DNA from: Candidatus Accumulibacter affinis
GTDB lineage: Bacteria > Pseudomonadota > Gammaproteobacteria > Burkholderiales > Rhodocyclaceae
DNA: 64,000 bases
Direction of reading: 5' to 3'
NCBI GenBank assembly: GCA_016713625.1
Contig: JADJOT010000004.1
Span: 80,016 to 144,015, forward strand
In this document: one piece after another, positions 8,181 through 17,697 of the stretch
How positions within the stretch are numbered: position 1 is the first letter of the stretch
Layout of the letters: every line of letters begins with the position of its first letter
Made by a program: the position numbers and the translations under genes
Notes under the pieces: generated by a model
What the model was told of the DNA's origin: nothing
The model's database searches: none
The model's input: the letters and a program-made list of their open reading frames with translations, nothing else

Positions 8181-10835
8181 TCAGTCCAGAGCTCGCCCGA
8201 CGATCTCGCGCACGTCTGACGACAGGCCGTTGATCGCCCGCAAGCCTTCGAGTGCGGATCGCGCGTGCGCCTGGCGGAGGGCGTCGAACCTCGTCCAGCG
8301 ATCGAAGCGCCGCGCGAGACGTGCCGCAACCTGTGGGTTGATGCGATCAACTTGCTCGATCTGCCCGGCGAGGAAGCGGTAGCCACTGCCGTCGGCAGCA
8401 TGAAAGCGGACGTGGTTGTTGCCGAAAGTGTTGATCAGCGCGTAAACCTTGTTCGGATTGTCCAGGTCGAACGCCGGGTGAACGAGCAGGCCCTGCACTA
8501 CCGTCAGCGTGTCGGGCAGCCGGCTCGAGGCCTGCACCGATAGCCACTTGTCCACCACCAGCGCTTGGCCATGCCAGCGCTCGTAGAAAGCGGCGAGGGC
8601 CTGGACGCGTTCGGGGCAGTCGTGTTGTGCCAGGGTGGCGAGAGCGGCGAACTGGTCGCTCATGTTGTCGGCCGACGCGAACTGGCGTATCGCCATGGCC
8701 CGCATCTCGGCAGTATCGAGTTCGCTCAGGTAGCCGAGGCAGAGGTTGCGCAGGGCGCGGCGTCCGGCAGCGTCCGGGGTCGGCTGGTAGGGGCCACTCG
8801 CTGCCAGGGAGTCGTAGCACTGCCTGAACTCGTCGCACAATTTTTCGGCAAGAAAGCGGCGCAGGCCATTGCGGGCGGTGTGCAGGGCGTCGGGGGCGAC
8901 GCTGGCGATCTCTTCGGCGAGTGTCGCTTCGCCGGGCAGGGTCAGTACTTCAGCGGCGAAAGCCGGATCCGCCTCGGCGCGTGCCAGAACCTGCGCGGCT
9001 GCGGCAGCAAAGCTCTGCGGCCAGTGCGCCGGCCGGCCGGCCGAGATTTCCTCGGTGGCGGCAAGGATCAGCCGGCTGGCCAGGCGTTGTCCGGCCTCCC
9101 AGCGGTTGAAAGGGTCGCTGTCGTGGGCGAGGAGGTGACCGAGGTCTTCGTCGCGCCAGTCGTAATCAAGGATCACGGGTGCCGAAAATTCACGCAACAG
9201 CGAGGGGACCGGGGCCGCTGGCAAATCTTCGAAGACGAAACGCTGTTCGCTTTCGGTCAGGGCGAGGACGCGAGTCGTTCGTCCCTGCTCGGCATTGCCG
9301 CGGTCTCCGGCCATTCGCAGCGGCAGGTCTGCGCCATCCGGCCCGATCAGCCCGATCGCCACCGGGATGTGGAATGGCAGGCTGGCTTCCCTGGCGGTCG
9401 GCCGCGACTGTGACAGCGTCAGGACGTAGCGACCGGTGGTCGGGTCATAGCTGCCGCTGGCATGCAGTCTCGGCGTGCCGGCGTGATCGTACCAGCGTTT
9501 GAACTGACTCAGGTCGACACCCGAAGCGTCAGCCATCGCGGCGACGAAGTCGTCGCAAGTCACGGCCTGGCCGTCGTGGCGCGCGAAGTAGAGATCCATG
9601 CCGCGCCGAAAGGCTGGTTTGCCGATCAGCGTCTGGATCATGCGTACCACCTCCGCACCCTTTTCATAGACGGTGCTGGTATAGAAATTGTTGATCTCGA
9701 TGTACGAGTCGGGGCGTACCGGATGCGCCATCGGACCGGCATCTTCGGGAAACTGCGCGGCGCGCAACGCCCGCACGTCGCGGATGCGGGTGACCGCGCG
9801 GCTGTGCATGTCGGCTCCGAATTCCTGATCACGGAAAACGGTCAGCCCTTCCTTCAGCGAGAGCTGGAACCAGTCACGGCAGGTGACGCGGTTGCCGGTC
9901 CAGTTATGGAAGTACTCGTGCGCGACGACGCGGTCAATGTTCTGATAATCGGCATCGGTGGCGGTGTCGGCACGAGCCAGCACGTACTTGGTGTTGAAGA
10001 TGTTCAGCCCCTTGTTTTCCATCGCCCCCATGTTGAAGTCGCCGACGGCAACGATCATGTAGTGGTCGAGGTCGCATTCGAGCCCGAAGACCTGTTCGTC
10101 CCAGTGCATCGAGCGCTGCAGTGCGTCCATCGCATGCGCGCACTGGTCGAGCTTGCCCGGCTCGACGAAAACCGCGAGCTGAACCTGGCGACCGCTGCTG
10201 GTGGTGAAATGACCGCGCAGCACATCGAGGCGGGCGGCCACCAGTGCGAACAGGTAGCAGGGCTTGGCGAACGGGTCCTCCCAGCGGACCCAGTGGCGGC
10301 CGCCTTCTTCGTCACCGCTGCCGATCGGGTTGCCGTTGCTCAGCAGTACTGGCAGGCTGGCCTGGTCAGCGTGCAGGGTGACGACATAACGCGACATGAT
10401 GTCCGGGCGATCCGGGAACCAGGTGATTCTGCGGAAGCCCTGCGCTTCGCACTGGGTGAAGTAACCGTCCTTGGAGCGATAGAGTCCCGACAGACTGCTG
10501 TTGTGATCGGGATCGATCCGCACGAGTATGCTCAGAGTCAGCGAGTCCGGCGGATTTTCGATGGTCAGCAGCGTTTCGCTGCAATGGTAACGATCTTCGC
10601 TGAGGGTCTTGCCATCGATCGCCACCGACCGCGTTGCGAGTCCATGCCCGTCGAGTTGCAGCGCCTGTCCGGGGGCGACGGCCGGGTTGCGCCGCAGGCA
10701 CAGGTGGCTGCTGACCAGTATCCCGTCGTTGTGGAACTGCACATCCAGTTCAACGCTATCTACCAGGAAGGGCGGCGGTTGGTAGTCGTGACGATGGATG
10801 AGTTGCGGAGTTTTGGTGTTCATCAGTAGGTCCAT
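8181..10835 (-). CDS. pepN: aminopeptidase N (M1 family)
   Basis: This 884-residue protein has the usual length of bacterial PepN. It shows the exopeptidase motif GAMEN (residues 270-274), the zinc site HEYFH (306-310) and the third ligand glutamate 18 residues later in LKEGL. PepN is a cytosolic zinc enzyme that removes N-terminal residues from peptides during protein turnover. The N-terminal beta domain, catalytic domain and helical C-terminal domain are all present without a break. An in-frame ATG at 10823 could be the true start; neither has a strong RBS. The gene stands alone on the minus strand, 180 bp downstream of prmB, and ends near the tRNA-Arg gene. Confidence 0.97.
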   Translation of the reverse strand: MDLLMNTKTPQLIHRHDYQPPPFLVDSVELDVQFHNDGILVSSHLCLRRNPAVAPGQALQLDGHGLATRSVAIDGKTLSEDRYHCSETLLTIENPPDSLTLSILVRIDPDHNSSLSGLYRSKDGYFTQCEAQGFRRITWFPDRPDIMSRYVVTLHADQASLPVLLSNGNPIGSGDEEGGRHWVRWEDPFAKPCYLFALVAARLDVLRGHFTTSSGRQVQLAVFVEPGKLDQCAHAMDALQRSMHWDEQVFGLECDLDHYMIVAVGDFNMGAMENKGLNIFNTKYVLARADTATDADYQNIDRVVAHEYFHNWTGNRVTCRDWFQLSLKEGLTVFRDQEFGADMHSRAVTRIRDVRALRAAQFPEDAGPMAHPVRPDSYIEINNFYTSTVYEKGAEVVRMIQTLIGKPAFRRGMDLYFARHDGQAVTCDDFVAAMADASGVDLSQFKRWYDHAGTPRLHASGSYDPTTGRYVLTLSQSRPTAREASLPFHIPVAIGLIGPDGADLPLRMAGDRGNAEQGRTTRVLALTESEQRFVFEDLPAAPVPSLLREFSAPVILDYDWRDEDLGHLLAHDSDPFNRWEAGQRLASRLILAATEEISAGRPAHWPQSFAAAAAQVLARAEADPAFAAEVLTLPGEATLAEEIASVAPDALHTARNGLRRFLAEKLCDEFRQCYDSLAASGPYQPTPDAAGRRALRNLCLGYLSELDTAEMRAMAIRQFASADNMSDQFAALATLAQHDCPERVQALAAFYERWHGQALVVDKWLSVQASSRLPDTLTVVQGLLVHPAFDLDNPNKVYALINTFGNNHVRFHAADGSGYRFLAGQIEQVDRINPQVAARLARRFDRWTRFDALRQAHARSALEGLRAINGLSSDVREIVGRALD

Positions 10836-11015
10836 GTTGTTCTGCCGGTCTGGCCTGGCGCGGCGCTCACTGCTTTTTCAGCAAGCCGGCTCTGTTCCGT
10901 TGCTCGGCAAGGCCTTCCGCAAGTTTTCGGTAGTCCGTCGCGTTGGGGTGGATGGGGTCATGAATTTGCCAGCCGCTCATCGCCGGTTAATGACGCGGAG
11001 GTCCTGGTGCTTGCT

Positions 11016-11909
11016 TCACGGCAGCTCATCGCGATGCAACAGGAAAACGTACTGATCACCAGCGCTGGTGTCCAGCCAGGTGAATGGCGTTGCCGGGAAA
11101 GCGGTTTCAAGGGCTTCCCGGTTGTGACCGATCTCGACGACCAGCAGGCCGTGCGGTTTCAGGTGCCGGCGCGCAGCGGCGAGGATGGCGCGGGTCAGAT
11201 CGAGTCCGTCGTCGCCGCTGGCCAGCGCAAGTTCAGGTTCATGCCGGTACTCGTCGGGGAGAGTGGCCATCGCGGCGGCATTGACGTAGGGCGGGTTGCT
11301 GATGATCAGATCGTAGCGCTGGCTCTTGACGGCGGCGAAGAGGTTGCCCTCGACGAGGCGAATACGTGCCGCGAGGTCGTAATCGGCGACGTTGCGACGG
11401 GCGACGGCGAGAGCATCGGGCGAGAGGTCGACAGCGTCGATGCTCGCCGCAGGGAAGCTGTGCGCCGCGAGAATCGCCAGGCAGCCGGATCCGGTGCACA
11501 GGTCGAGGACGCTGGTCACCGCGTCGGCATCGTCGAGCCAGGGTGCCAGTTGCTCGCGCAGCAATTCGGCGATGAACGAGCGCGGAACGATGACCCGCTG
11601 GTCGACATAGAAACGATATTCGCCCAGCCAGGCCTCGTTGGTCAGGTAGGCGACCGGCAGCCGTTCCTGAATGCGGCGCTCGATGAGGCGCAGCACCAGC
11701 GAGCGTTCGTCGCTGGTCAGTCTTGCCTCGAGGAAGGGTTCGAGTCGATCGAGCGGCAGATGCAGGCTGCGCAGCAACAGATAGACGGCCTCGTCCCAGG
11801 CGTTGTCGGAACCGTGCCCGAAAAACAGCTGTGCCTCGTTGAAACGGCTAACCGCGAAGCGCAGCAGATCGCGCAGCGTCGAAAGCTCGGTCTGGGCCTG
11901 CTCAGACAT
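11016..11909 (-). CDS. prmB: ribosomal protein uL3 glutamine N5-methyltransferase
   Basis: The frame from the ATG at 11909 gives 297 residues starting MSEQAQTELSTLRDLLRF, as in PrmB. An N-terminal helical recognition domain is followed by a SAM-binding Rossmann fold with VLDLCTGSGCLAI and the catalytic NPPY motif in LIISNPPYVNAAAM. The enzyme methylates a glutamine of ribosomal protein uL3. The longer open frame upstream of 11909 overlaps dapE in another frame and lacks family similarity, so the internal start is preferred. HemK/PrmC is the main alternative, but the N-terminal region and length favour PrmB. Confidence 0.93.
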   Translation of the reverse strand: MSEQAQTELSTLRDLLRFAVSRFNEAQLFFGHGSDNAWDEAVYLLLRSLHLPLDRLEPFLEARLTSDERSLVLRLIERRIQERLPVAYLTNEAWLGEYRFYVDQRVIVPRSFIAELLREQLAPWLDDADAVTSVLDLCTGSGCLAILAAHSFPAASIDAVDLSPDALAVARRNVADYDLAARIRLVEGNLFAAVKSQRYDLIISNPPYVNAAAMATLPDEYRHEPELALASGDDGLDLTRAILAAARRHLKPHGLLVVEIGHNREALETAFPATPFTWLDTSAGDQYVFLLHRDELP

Positions 11910-11962
11910 CACCCGGAGCGTCACCTGCGCGACTTCGGAAACCCCCCTCGCGGCCAGATCGG

Positions 11963-13141
11963 TCACGACGGCTCGGACCGGGAATGTCGAGCAAGGTCCT
12001 GACCGCTGGCTGGCAGCAACGCTTCGAGAAGGCGGCGATAAATGGCGGCCAGCTGCGGCAGGGCAGCCGCTTCGATGCATTCGTTGACCTGATGGATGCT
12101 GGCATTGACCGGGCCAATTTCGAGGACCTGCGGACAGATCTCGGCGATGAAGCGCCCGTCCGAGGTGCCGCCGGTCGTCGACAGCTCGGCGTCGCAGCCG
12201 GTTTCGGCGCGAATCGCCAGCAGCGCGGCGTCGATCAGGGCACCCCGACCGGTCAGGAAGGGTCTTGCAGCAAGCGTCCAGACGATGTCGTAGTGCAGGC
12301 CATGTCGGTCGAGCAACTCGCACAGACCGGCCTGCAGCCTTTCCGGCGTGCTCGCGGTGCCGAAGCGGAAGTTGCCGTCGATAACGATGCTGCCGGGGAT
12401 CACGTTAGCGGCGCCGGTGCCGGCGTGGATGTTGGAGACTTGCCAGGTGGTCGGCGGGAAAAACTCGTTGCCTTCGTCCCAACGGGTTGCCGCCAGTTCG
12501 GCAATCGCCGGTGCCGCCAGATGGATCGGGTTTCTTGCCAGATGCGGGTAGGCGATGTGGCCCTGGATGCCCTTGACGGTGAGCTTCGCCGACAGTGATC
12601 CGCGGCGGCCATTCTTGATCATGTCGCCGAGGCGACGCGTCGCGGTGGGCTCGCCGACAATGCAGTAGTCGATCCACACGCCGCGCTGACGCAGGGTATC
12701 CGTAACGACCACGGTGCCATCGATGGCATCGCCTTCCTCATCCGAGGTGAGCAGGAAAGCGAGCGACCCCTGATGTGCCGGCCGAGCGGCGACGAAGGCC
12801 TCGGCTGCGGTCACGAAGGCAGCCAGCGACGATTTCATGTCGGCGGCGCCGCGCCCGTACAGCAAACCCCCTTTCTGTACGGGTTGAAAAGGGTCGCTGT
12901 GCCATTGTTCCAGTGGCCCGCTTGGCACGACGTCGGTGTGGCCGGCGAGACAGAGCAGCGGTTGGCCATCGCCGCGGCGTGCCCAGAGGTTGCTGACCTC
13001 GCCGCGATTCATGAATTCGCAGGCGAAGCCGATGGCTTCGAGACGGCTGGCGATGATCTGCAGGCAACCGGCGTCTGCCGGCGTGACCGAGCGCCGGGAA
13101 ATCAGTTGCTCGGCAAGGGCGAGCGTGCGGTCACTGGCCAT
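11963..13141 (-). CDS. dapE: succinyl-diaminopimelate desuccinylase
   Basis: A 392-residue M20-type metallopeptidase starting at MASDRTLALAEQL. The metal ligands lie in LAGHTDVVPSG, GRGAADMK and SDEEGDAIDG, and the DapE signature STTGGTSDGRF is near the C-terminus. It removes succinate from N-succinyl-LL-diaminopimelate, giving the precursor for lysine and peptidoglycan. The start overlaps the end of pilU by 11 bp, indicating co-transcription. The open frame continues upstream of 13141 inside pilU, but that extension is not family-like. The same operon supplies dapD and dapC, so three consecutive steps of the succinylase branch are encoded here. Confidence 0.96.
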   Translation of the reverse strand: MASDRTLALAEQLISRRSVTPADAGCLQIIASRLEAIGFACEFMNRGEVSNLWARRGDGQPLLCLAGHTDVVPSGPLEQWHSDPFQPVQKGGLLYGRGAADMKSSLAAFVTAAEAFVAARPAHQGSLAFLLTSDEEGDAIDGTVVVTDTLRQRGVWIDYCIVGEPTATRRLGDMIKNGRRGSLSAKLTVKGIQGHIAYPHLARNPIHLAAPAIAELAATRWDEGNEFFPPTTWQVSNIHAGTGAANVIPGSIVIDGNFRFGTASTPERLQAGLCELLDRHGLHYDIVWTLAARPFLTGRGALIDAALLAIRAETGCDAELSTTGGTSDGRFIAEICPQVLEIGPVNASIHQVNECIEAAALPQLAAIYRRLLEALLPASGQDLARHSRSEPS

Positions 13142-14336
13142 CACTGGTGCCCGTCTCTTCGCCCGCAGCCTCGTCCAGGCTGAGCGTGAACTCCTTGTAC
13201 GAAGGGCCGCCCGGATCGGTGAGAGAGAGGTCGAAGACGGCATCTTTCGACTTGTCTTCATTTCCCGCGCCGGCGCCGGCCTGGTAGTTGTTGATCAGCC
13301 ACGACAGGTTGGTTGATGAGTCGGCATTGAGCAGCGCTTCCTGCAGGGTGATCACATTCGAGCGATAAAGCCGGACGAGGTCCTGCTCGAAGGTCTGCGA
13401 TCCCGGGGCGAGACTTTGCTCCATCGCTTCCTTGAGGGCGGGCACATCACCATGCTCGATCAGTTCCTGCACGTGATAACTGTTGAGCAATACTTCGACC
13501 GCTGGGGTCAGTTGGCCATCCCTTTTCTTGACCAGACGCTGCGAAACGATCGCCTTGAGACTCACCGAGAGGTCCATATACAGCGCCGAACGGCTGTCCG
13601 AAGGGAAGAAGTTGATGATGCGGTTGAGTGCGTGATAGCTGTTGTTGGCATGCAGCGTGCCGAGGCAGAGGTGGCCGGTCTGGGCGTAGGCCATGGCCGC
13701 CTGCATGGTCTGCTTGTCACGGATTTCGCCGATCAGGATGCAGTCGGGCGCCTGTCGCATGGCGTTCTTCAAGGCATCTTCCCAGGTGAGGGTATCCATG
13801 CCGATCTCGCGCTGGTTGACCAGCGACTTCTTGTGCTTGAACAGATACTCGATCGGGTCCTCGATGGTGAGAATGTGTCCCGTACAATGGGCGTTGCGAT
13901 GATCGAGCATCGCTGCCAGGGTGGTCGATTTCCCCGATCCGGTCGAGCCGACGACCAGCATCAGACCACGTCTTTCCATGATCAGGTCGGCCAGTATCGA
14001 GGGCAGCATCAGCGAATCGAGTGGCGGGATATTGCCGGCGACGTAACGTACGACGATCGAGATCGAGCGGCGCTGCCGGAACAGATTGATCCGGAAGTTC
14101 CCGAGACTGGCTACCCCGAAAGAGACGTTCATCTCCTTCGTTTTTTCGAAGATCTCTGCCTGTTCCGGAGTCAGCAGTTCGCTGGCGATCTTCTCGATCA
14201 TCGCCGGTTCCATGACCTGCTGATTGACCGGTACGCTATTGCCCTGGATCTTGATGTGGATCGGTGCCCCGGCACAGATGAAGATGTCCGAGGCTTGCCG
14301 CTCCGCCATCACATGGAAGAGCTTTTCGAGGATCAT
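13131..14336 (-). CDS. pilU: PilT/PilU-type twitching motility ATPase
   Basis: This 401-residue retraction ATPase has an N-terminal PAS-like domain, Walker A VVGSTGSGKSTTL (about residue 130), the Asp box ILTIEDPIEY, Walker B DCILIGEIRD and the His box TGHLCLGTLHANNS. Length and the extended C-terminus (after residue 345, acidic and glycine-rich) favour PilU over PilT. It powers or assists type IV pilus retraction at the inner membrane. It lies between dapE and dapD, 37 bp after dapD and overlapping dapE, so pilus motor and lysine-pathway genes share a transcript. Confidence 0.92.
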   Translation of the reverse strand: MILEKLFHVMAERQASDIFICAGAPIHIKIQGNSVPVNQQVMEPAMIEKIASELLTPEQAEIFEKTKEMNVSFGVASLGNFRINLFRQRRSISIVVRYVAGNIPPLDSLMLPSILADLIMERRGLMLVVGSTGSGKSTTLAAMLDHRNAHCTGHILTIEDPIEYLFKHKKSLVNQREIGMDTLTWEDALKNAMRQAPDCILIGEIRDKQTMQAAMAYAQTGHLCLGTLHANNSYHALNRIINFFPSDSRSALYMDLSVSLKAIVSQRLVKKRDGQLTPAVEVLLNSYHVQELIEHGDVPALKEAMEQSLAPGSQTFEQDLVRLYRSNVITLQEALLNADSSTNLSWLINNYQAGAGAGNEDKSKDAVFDLSLTDPGGPSYKEFTLSLDEAAGEETGTSDGQ

Positions 14337-14373
14337 CCTGATGTCGGCTCAGGGCGACTCGATGAGGGCGCGC

Positions 14374-15195
14374 TCAATCGCCACGCAGCAGATCATTGAT
14401 GCTGGTCTTGGCGCGCGTGCCGGCGTCGACCTTCTTGACGATCACCGCGCAATAGAGGCTGTAGCTGCCATCCCTGGCAGGCAGATTGCCGGACACCACC
14501 ACTGATCCCGGCGGTACGCGGCCATAGCTCACGGTACCGGTATCGCGATCATAGATCCTGGTGGACTGGCCCAGATAAACGCCCATCGAGATCACCGAGC
14601 CCTCGCCGATGATGACTCCCTCGACGACTTCCGAGCGGGCACCGATGAAGCAGTTGTCCTCGATGATCGTCGGGTTGGCCTGCAGCGGCTCGAGCACGCC
14701 GCCGATACCGACGCCACCCGAGAGGTGTACGTTCTTGCCGATCTGCGCGCAGGACCCGACGGTTGCCCAGGTGTCGACCATCGTGCCGTCATCGACATAG
14801 GCGCCGATATTGACGTACGAAGGCATCAGCACCACGTTCCTGCCGATGAAGGCGCCGCGGCGGGCGGTCGCCGGGGGAACGACGCGGAAGCCGCCGCGCG
14901 CGAATTTCTCGCTGTCGTAACTGGCAAACTTGTTCGGCACCTTGTCGAAGTAGCGCATCGCGCCGCCATCGATCAAGGTGTTCTCCTGCAGGCGAAATGA
15001 AAGCAGCACCGCTTTCTTGATCCATTGGTGCGTGACCCAGTCGCCATCCCTCTTTTCGGCGACGCGCAGGCTGCCTTCGTCAAGCTGGCTGAGGACCTCG
15101 GCGACGGCCTCGCCAATGGCTGCCGGAGCCTGGCCAGGCTGTAAGGAACTACGGTTTTCCCACGCCTCATCGATAATCTGCTGGATTGCCTGCAT
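14374..15195 (-). CDS. dapD: tetrahydrodipicolinate N-succinyltransferase
   Basis: 273 residues from MQAIQQIIDEAWENR, the standard DapD length. The C-terminal half is a left-handed beta-helix of hexapeptide repeats (for example IGKNVHLSGGVGIGGVLEP and NCFIGARSEVVEGVIIGEG). It transfers succinate from succinyl-CoA to tetrahydrodipicolinate. The upstream dapC frame overlaps the start by 29 bp, so the two are translationally coupled. The open frame before 15195 lies within dapC in another phase and is not part of the protein. Confidence 0.96.
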   Translation of the reverse strand: MQAIQQIIDEAWENRSSLQPGQAPAAIGEAVAEVLSQLDEGSLRVAEKRDGDWVTHQWIKKAVLLSFRLQENTLIDGGAMRYFDKVPNKFASYDSEKFARGGFRVVPPATARRGAFIGRNVVLMPSYVNIGAYVDDGTMVDTWATVGSCAQIGKNVHLSGGVGIGGVLEPLQANPTIIEDNCFIGARSEVVEGVIIGEGSVISMGVYLGQSTRIYDRDTGTVSYGRVPPGSVVVSGNLPARDGSYSLYCAVIVKKVDAGTRAKTSINDLLRGD

Positions 15196-16399
15196 CGCTG
15201 TCTTCCTGGAGTCTTGAAATGAATGAACGGATACGCTCGGCCGCTTCGACGCAGTCTGCGAGCGGCGCAACCAGGGCGATCCGCAGATAGCCTGCGCCTG
15301 GATTGACTCCCTGAGCGGTACGCGCCAAGTAGCTGCCGGGCAAAAGCACCACATTATAGTCGGCCAGTAGTTGGCGGGCGAACTCACTGTCGCTGCGCGC
15401 GGTCCCGGCCCACAGATAGAACCCGGCGTCAGGCATGGCCGTCGCCAGGACCTCCGCCAGGCGCGGCGTCACTGCTGCGAATTTTTCCCGGTACTGGCGG
15501 CGGTTTTCGACCACGTGCGCCTCGTCCTTCCAGGCGGCGATGCTGGCCGCCTGCACCGCCGGACTCATCGCACTGCCGTGGTAGGTACGGTAGAGCAGGA
15601 ACGATTTCAGGGTCGCCGCGTCGCCCGCGACGAAGCCCGAACGCATGCCGGGAACATTCGATCGCTTGGACAGGCTGGAGAACATCACCAGGCGCTCGAA
15701 ATTGCGACCGAGCAGGCTGGCAGCCTGCAGGCAGCCAAGCGGTGGGCTCATCTCGTCGAAGTAAATCTCCGAGTAGCATTCGTCCGAGGCGATCACGAAG
15801 CCATACCGGTCGGCGAGGGCAAACAACTGCCTCCAGTCGGCCAGGCTCAGCACCTTGCCGGTCGGGTTGCCCGGTGAGCAGACGAAGAACAGCTGTACTC
15901 GCTGCCATTCGGCCTCGCTCAAGGCCGCGAAGTCGAACGCATAATCGTTGCCGGGCAAGGTATTCAGAAAGCGCGGCTCGGCGCCGGCGAGATAGCTGGC
16001 CCCCTCATAAATCTGGTAGAAGGGGTTGGGGCTGACGACCAGCGGCGGGTAACCTCGGGAGGGGTCGATGACCGTCTGGGTAAAGGCGAACAATGCCTCG
16101 CGCGAACCGTTCACCGGAATCACCTGGGTTTCCGGGTCGATACCGTGCAGGCCGTAGCGACGCTGCAACCAGGCGGCGATGCTCAACCGCAATTCAACGC
16201 TGCCGAGTGTCGTCGGATAACTGGCCAGCCCGCCAAGGCCGGCGCTCAGCGCCTCCTTGATGAATTCCGGTGTCGCGTGCTGCGGCTCGCCAATCGACAG
16301 CCGGATCTCCCGGTATTGCGGGTTTGGCGTAATGCCGGCAAAAAGCTGTCGCAACTTCTCGAAGGGATAAGCTTGCAGTTTGCTGAGGTGGGGATTCAC
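15167..16399 (-). CDS. dapC: succinyldiaminopimelate transaminase
   Basis: A 410-residue fold-type I aminotransferase. Recognisable parts are SIGEPQHATPEFIK near residue 36, the nucleotide-fold segment FFVCSPGNPTGKVLS, and the PLP lysine in VMFSSLSKRSNVPGMRSGF. It aminates N-succinyl-2-amino-6-ketopimelate. It heads the minus-strand set dapC-dapD-pilU-dapE-prmB, whose members overlap or nearly touch up to dapE. The assignment as DapC rather than a general aspartate aminotransferase rests on the SIGEP and SKRSNVPG motifs and on the neighbours. Confidence 0.95.
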   Translation of the reverse strand: MNPHLSKLQAYPFEKLRQLFAGITPNPQYREIRLSIGEPQHATPEFIKEALSAGLGGLASYPTTLGSVELRLSIAAWLQRRYGLHGIDPETQVIPVNGSREALFAFTQTVIDPSRGYPPLVVSPNPFYQIYEGASYLAGAEPRFLNTLPGNDYAFDFAALSEAEWQRVQLFFVCSPGNPTGKVLSLADWRQLFALADRYGFVIASDECYSEIYFDEMSPPLGCLQAASLLGRNFERLVMFSSLSKRSNVPGMRSGFVAGDAATLKSFLLYRTYHGSAMSPAVQAASIAAWKDEAHVVENRRQYREKFAAVTPRLAEVLATAMPDAGFYLWAGTARSDSEFARQLLADYNVVLLPGSYLARTAQGVNPGAGYLRIALVAPLADCVEAAERIRSFISRLQEDSDAGNPADYR

Positions 16400-16489
16400 T
16401 GGCTCGTACGTCAGGTCGCGGGACGCCGGATTATAAGGGGCATCGGCCGACGGTGAAAGGAGGAGGCACGCCGCCAGCCCCGCAGCGCC

Positions 16490-16527
16490 GACGCTGCCCG
16501 TGACCGCTGACGCTGCCCGTGACCGCT
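16490..16527. repeat. two exact tandem copies of a 19-bp unit
   Basis: GACGCTGCCCGTGACCGCT occurs twice in direct succession, followed by a partial third copy (GACGC). It lies in the 170-bp gap between dapC and the SEC-C protein gene. No hairpin with a T-run is evident, so it may be a slippage duplication. Confidence 0.8.
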
Positions 16528-16568
16528 GACGCGACTTTCACATTAAATTAATCGGGGTCGAAAGCTCT

Positions 16569-17273
16569 TCAAGGCTGTGCAACGCCGCAGCATTTCTTGT
16601 ATTTCTGCCCGCTGCCACAAGGGCAAAGCTCGTTGCGACCGACCTTGGCCTGCTCGCGACGGACGGTCTTGACGCTGCGCTGCGCCAACCAGAAGCGATG
16701 GATGTCGGACACCGCCTGCGGCAGCATGTCTTCGCACTCGTCGCGCATATCTTCGAGTTCCCGGCCTACCAGCCATTCGTCGCCGGCCGCTGCGGCGGCC
16801 GCTTCGGCGTCGCCAGTGAGCATGAACAGCGGGAAGAGCTGGTCGTCAAGGTAGGCGATTTCTTCGCTGTCCTCCTGGTCATCATCGGCACCCAGAGCCT
16901 CGAACCAGTCCACGGGTGCCGAATCGACGCCATGCAGATAGGCCTCGCACCAGGGAACGAAATCGCTGCGCGAATGCTCGTCGTCGTCGTCTTTGGCGTA
17001 GAGCAGCAGCAGGGGGGGGTCGCCGTTCGCCAGTTCGGTCTGCAACTGCGCCGCGAGAAGGCGCAGCAACTCTGCGGCTTCTCGCCAAACTGCGGCGCCG
17101 CTTTCGTGTCCCAGCACTTCGCTCAGCCACTGGGCCTCGGGAATTGGCTGTGGTCCCGATAACGCGGCACAGAGAAAGCCCTGCGCTTCGTCGAGGCGCA
17201 TCGACTTCTCCAGCGCCGGATCGTCGAGCAGTTGTTCGAGGCGCAGGAGTTGCTGGTCGGTGAGTTGGGTCAT
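16569..17273 (-). CDS. UPF0149/YecA family protein with C-terminal SEC-C motif
   Basis: The 234-residue product from MTQLTDQQLLRLEQLL has the YecA helical domain (FLCAALSGPQPIPEAQWL; later FVPWCEAYLHGVD) and ends in a zinc-binding SEC-C knuckle, VGRNELCPCGSGQKYKKCCG. SEC-C motifs bind zinc and contact the ribosome or SecB in SecA; YecA-type proteins have been linked to ribosome association. The gene sits 4 bp downstream of queF on the minus strand and is probably co-transcribed with it. Confidence 0.88.
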   Translation of the reverse strand: MTQLTDQQLLRLEQLLDDPALEKSMRLDEAQGFLCAALSGPQPIPEAQWLSEVLGHESGAAVWREAAELLRLLAAQLQTELANGDPPLLLLYAKDDDDEHSRSDFVPWCEAYLHGVDSAPVDWFEALGADDDQEDSEEIAYLDDQLFPLFMLTGDAEAAAAAAGDEWLVGRELEDMRDECEDMLPQAVSDIHRFWLAQRSVKTVRREQAKVGRNELCPCGSGQKYKKCCGVAQP

Positions 17274-17277
17274 GATT

Positions 17278-17697
17278 TCAGCCCCGGGTGTTGCACTGGC
17301 TGGCGAAATCGCCGAGCTGCACCATGGGTGCTGGCGTCCAGCCGGCTTTGCGGTGTTCGGCAACGACCGTGGTGAAGACGCCACCGCGCACGTAGAAGCG
17401 CGCCGTCAGGCGCATGTAGCGAGGGTCGGTGGCGCTGGCCAAGTCGTCGAGGATGCGGTTGCTGACATCCTCGTGAAAACAGCCGGTATTGCGAAAAGAC
17501 CAGATGTAGAGCTTCAGGCTCTTCAGTTCGATACAGGTCGCATCGGGGATGTAATCGAGGAGCAGCGTGGCAAAGTCCGGCTGGCCGGTTTTCGGGCACA
17601 GGCAGGTGAATTCCGGGATTTCCATGTGAATATGAAAATCCCGCTGCGGGGCCGGGTTGGGGAAGGTTTCCAGGGGGGTGGCCGGCGGTGTGGGCAT
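17278..17697 (-). CDS. queF: NADPH-dependent 7-cyano-7-deazaguanine reductase (preQ0 reductase)
   Basis: 139 residues from MPTPPATPLETFPNP, the length of single-domain QueF. The catalytic cysteine and aspartate lie in FTCLCPKTGQPDFATL, and the substrate-binding QueF motif appears as IELKSLKLYIWSFRN with the glutamate of GCFHEDV. QueF reduces preQ0 to preQ1 in queuosine biosynthesis. A longer in-frame start exists upstream, but the family N-terminus begins here. The gene is divergent from smc. A YhhQ-type queuosine-precursor transporter gene lies 9.6 kb away (27327), so salvage and synthesis of the precursor are both represented. Confidence 0.95.
   Translation of the reverse strand: MPTPPATPLETFPNPAPQRDFHIHMEIPEFTCLCPKTGQPDFATLLLDYIPDATCIELKSLKLYIWSFRNTGCFHEDVSNRILDDLASATDPRYMRLTARFYVRGGVFTTVVAEHRKAGWTPAPMVQLGDFASQCNTRG

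Noticed and set aside
9462..10829. 455-codon plus-strand open frame opposite pepN
   Set aside because: Antisense shadow of a certain gene; the protein has no family-like pattern and arises from codon bias in GC-rich DNA.
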